Source: an uncultured Verrucomicrobiales bacterium (GTDB taxonomy: Bacteria > Verrucomicrobiota > Verrucomicrobiia > Verrucomicrobiales > Akkermansiaceae). Taken from it: a stretch of DNA of 64,000 bases. The position numbers were made by a program, and so were the translations under genes. Where the stretch lies: assembly GCA_937928735.1 (NCBI GenBank), contig CALFVF010000002.1, positions 1 to 64,000 of the forward strand, in the 5' to 3' direction. Positions 62,706-64,000 of the stretch are shown here, one piece after another (position 1 is the stretch's first letter; each line of letters begins with the position of its first letter). The notes under the pieces are model-generated. The model saw only the letters and a program-made list of their open reading frames with translations, was not told the origin of the DNA and did no database searches.

Positions 62706-63689
62706 ATGAAGAAGGGAGTTTTGCTGAGTGTAGAAGATTTAACTGTACGTTTTCATACGCGTAGTGGTGTTGTCCACGCTGTAGAAGGTGCTTCATTTGA
62801 TTTGAATAGAGGGGAGGTTTTGGGCATTGTGGGAGAGTCTGGCTCTGGAAAATCAGTGATGTGTTACTCACTACTAGGTTTAATTCCTAAGCCTCCCGGT
62901 AGAATTCATTCGGGCAGTGCAGATTTTTGTGGGACTGACCTTTTAAAGGCGAAAGAATGGGTGCTTAGGCATGTTAGGGGACTGCGTATAGCGATGATTT
63001 TCCAAGACCCAATGACTGCTCTTAATCCCTTTTTGCCGATTTCTGAGCAGCTGATGGAACCACTGAGAATCCACAAAAGAATGAAGCGTAAGGCTGCATT
63101 TAATTTAGCTTTAGAGGCTCTGGAGGAAGTAGGAATTCCGGATGCAAAAGAGAGAATCCATAGTTTTCCTCATGAGTTTTCTGGCGGAATGAGACAACGA
63201 GTTGTGATTGCAATGGCTCTTATCACCAGACCGGACATTCTTATTTGTGATGAGCCAACAACAGCCTTAGATGTTTCTGTGCAAAAAATGATTCTTGATC
63301 TCATTAAAGAGCGCCAACAAGAGCTAGGAACGGCTGTTATCATGATTACGCATGATTTGGGTGTGGTGAGAGAGATTTGTGATCGTGTTAATGTGATGTA
63401 CGCTGGGCGTATTGTAGAGAGTGCAACGATGTCGCGTTTATTTCACTCTCCGCAACATGCCTACACAAGAGCTCTGATGAAGAGTATTCCAGCAGTACAT
63501 CGACGTGGGGAGCGACTTTTTACGATCCCGGGCTTACCTCCAGATATGACAAACCCACCTAAGGGGTGTGCATTTCACTCACGAAATACATTGGGTGATT
63601 CATCCTTGTGCCTACAAGAGGATGCGCCCGAGTTGAGTCAAGTCCATGAAGGGCATTGGGTTCAGCACTGCCCTGGTTGTTTAGCTTAG
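62706..63689 (+). CDS. oligopeptide/dipeptide ABC transporter ATP-binding protein
   Basis: This 327-residue ATPase is of the OppD/DppD type, powering peptide uptake. Walker A is GESGSGKS (about residue 43), the signature is FSGGMRQR (about 158), Walker B is ILICDEPTTALD, and the H-loop lies in VIMITHDLG. The C-terminal oligopeptide domain shows FTIPGLPPDMTNPPKGCAFHSR and CLQEDAPEL, with two cysteines that in some family members ligate an Fe-S cluster. The permease and binding-protein genes are not in the window and may lie beyond 64000. Confidence 0.92.
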   Translation: MKKGVLLSVEDLTVRFHTRSGVVHAVEGASFDLNRGEVLGIVGESGSGKSVMCYSLLGLIPKPPGRIHSGSADFCGTDLLKAKEWVLRHVRGLRIAMIFQDPMTALNPFLPISEQLMEPLRIHKRMKRKAAFNLALEALEEVGIPDAKERIHSFPHEFSGGMRQRVVIAMALITRPDILICDEPTTALDVSVQKMILDLIKERQQELGTAVIMITHDLGVVREICDRVNVMYAGRIVESATMSRLFHSPQHAYTRALMKSIPAVHRRGERLFTIPGLPPDMTNPPKGCAFHSRNTLGDSSLCLQEDAPELSQVHEGHWVQHCPGCLA

Positions 63690-63799
63690 AGTTAATTTTG
63701 AGGGCGAGCCTTGGGATGATAGAGAATGGGAAGTGAGTAGAGGGCTTGACTCAATGGTGTCTGAGGACTCTGAACTTGCCGAGCAGGCTGGGGTTTGCT

Positions 63800-64000
63800 A
63801 TGTCTAGGACTATTATGAAAGTATCTGGATCAATTTATATTATGACCGTTCTTTTGATGGGTAGCCATTTGATTGCAGCTCCCTTCAATCTTGAAGATGA
63901 GGGGGAAGATTTTGTGAAGGATTTGCTGAAGGCTATACCTGAGAGAGCGGATGGGCTAAGTTCATCCAAGGCGCGCAAGGCTATATTTAAGGAACTTCAG
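63800..64000 (+). CDS. start of a secreted protein (runs off the window)
   Basis: An open frame begins with ATG at 63800 and has no stop to the end. The first 67 residues include MSRTIMKVSGSIYIMTVLLM, a likely signal peptide cut near IAAP, followed by FNLEDEGEDFVKDLLKAIPE and then SSSKARKAIFKEL. An ATG at 63815 gives a tighter signal peptide. The role cannot be stated from the fragment. It is on the same strand as the ABC gene, about 110 bases later. Confidence 0.6.
   Translation, partial: MSRTIMKVSGSIYIMTVLLMGSHLIAAPFNLEDEGEDFVKDLLKAIPERADGLSSSKARKAIFKELQ

Overview
The window is a contiguous chromosomal segment of a Gram-negative bacterium, most likely a member of the Verrucomicrobiota (inference). 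Reasons: an LpxC-FabZ fusion enzyme, a PEP-CTERM sorted protein, secreted proteins with LamG, thrombospondin type-3 and EF-hand repeats, a ribosomal protein S3 with an Arg/Gly-rich tail, TonB/ExbB/ExbD and an EPS/tyrosine autokinase locus, and scarce Shine-Dalgarno sequences. It holds about 65 protein genes, three tRNA genes (Pro-UGG, Gly-UCC, Leu-UAG), several intrinsic terminators and a small family of palindromic repeats. No rRNA, CRISPR array or prophage was seen.

Layout. 1-12 kb: the end of an IS30-type transposase, a PEP-CTERM protein, a Y-family DNA polymerase, a secreted VWA protein, a two-component system, trpS-folA, the rseP protease, a VanZ-like protein, and lpxC-fabZ followed by a BrnT/BrnA-like toxin-antitoxin pair. 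12-20 kb: a zinc-free type L36 gene too short for ordinary gene calling, a membrane pseudokinase-LamG protein, a HAD phosphatase, an LCAT-like lipase with a TPR protein, and comEC. 20-30 kb: a merged str-S10-spc ribosomal operon (rpsL to rplX) lacking tuf and carrying an unrelated exported coiled-coil protein between rpsS and rplV. It ends in a strong terminator after rplX.

30-47.6 kb: a REPIN-like pair of repeats, then a thioredoxin-like gene interrupted by one in-frame TGA. The TGA replaces the first Cys of a CxxC motif and is followed by a SECIS-like hairpin, so it is read here as a selenoprotein gene. Then pyrE, an M20 peptidase, a PduO-type adenosyltransferase, secreted proteins of unknown role, tRNA-Pro, a very large secreted metalloprotease, ilvC, an esterase, a beta-helix protein, fabH and metF. 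47.6-64 kb: a seven-EF-hand secreted protein, topoisomerase III with a histone-H1-like tail, a TonB/ExbB/ExbD operon running into def-rluA-nif3, tRNA-Gly, an exopolysaccharide export locus (beta-barrel, BY-kinase, Wza-like), tRNA-Leu, two small membrane proteins, an OppD-type ATPase and the start of another secreted protein.

The most interesting signals are the candidate selenoprotein with its SECIS-like hairpin, the 27-bp palindromic repeat family (four copies, two forming a REPIN-like unit), the extra exported protein inside the ribosomal operon, and the pseudokinase-LamG receptor-like protein. All functional statements rest on motif recognition by eye; no database search was run.
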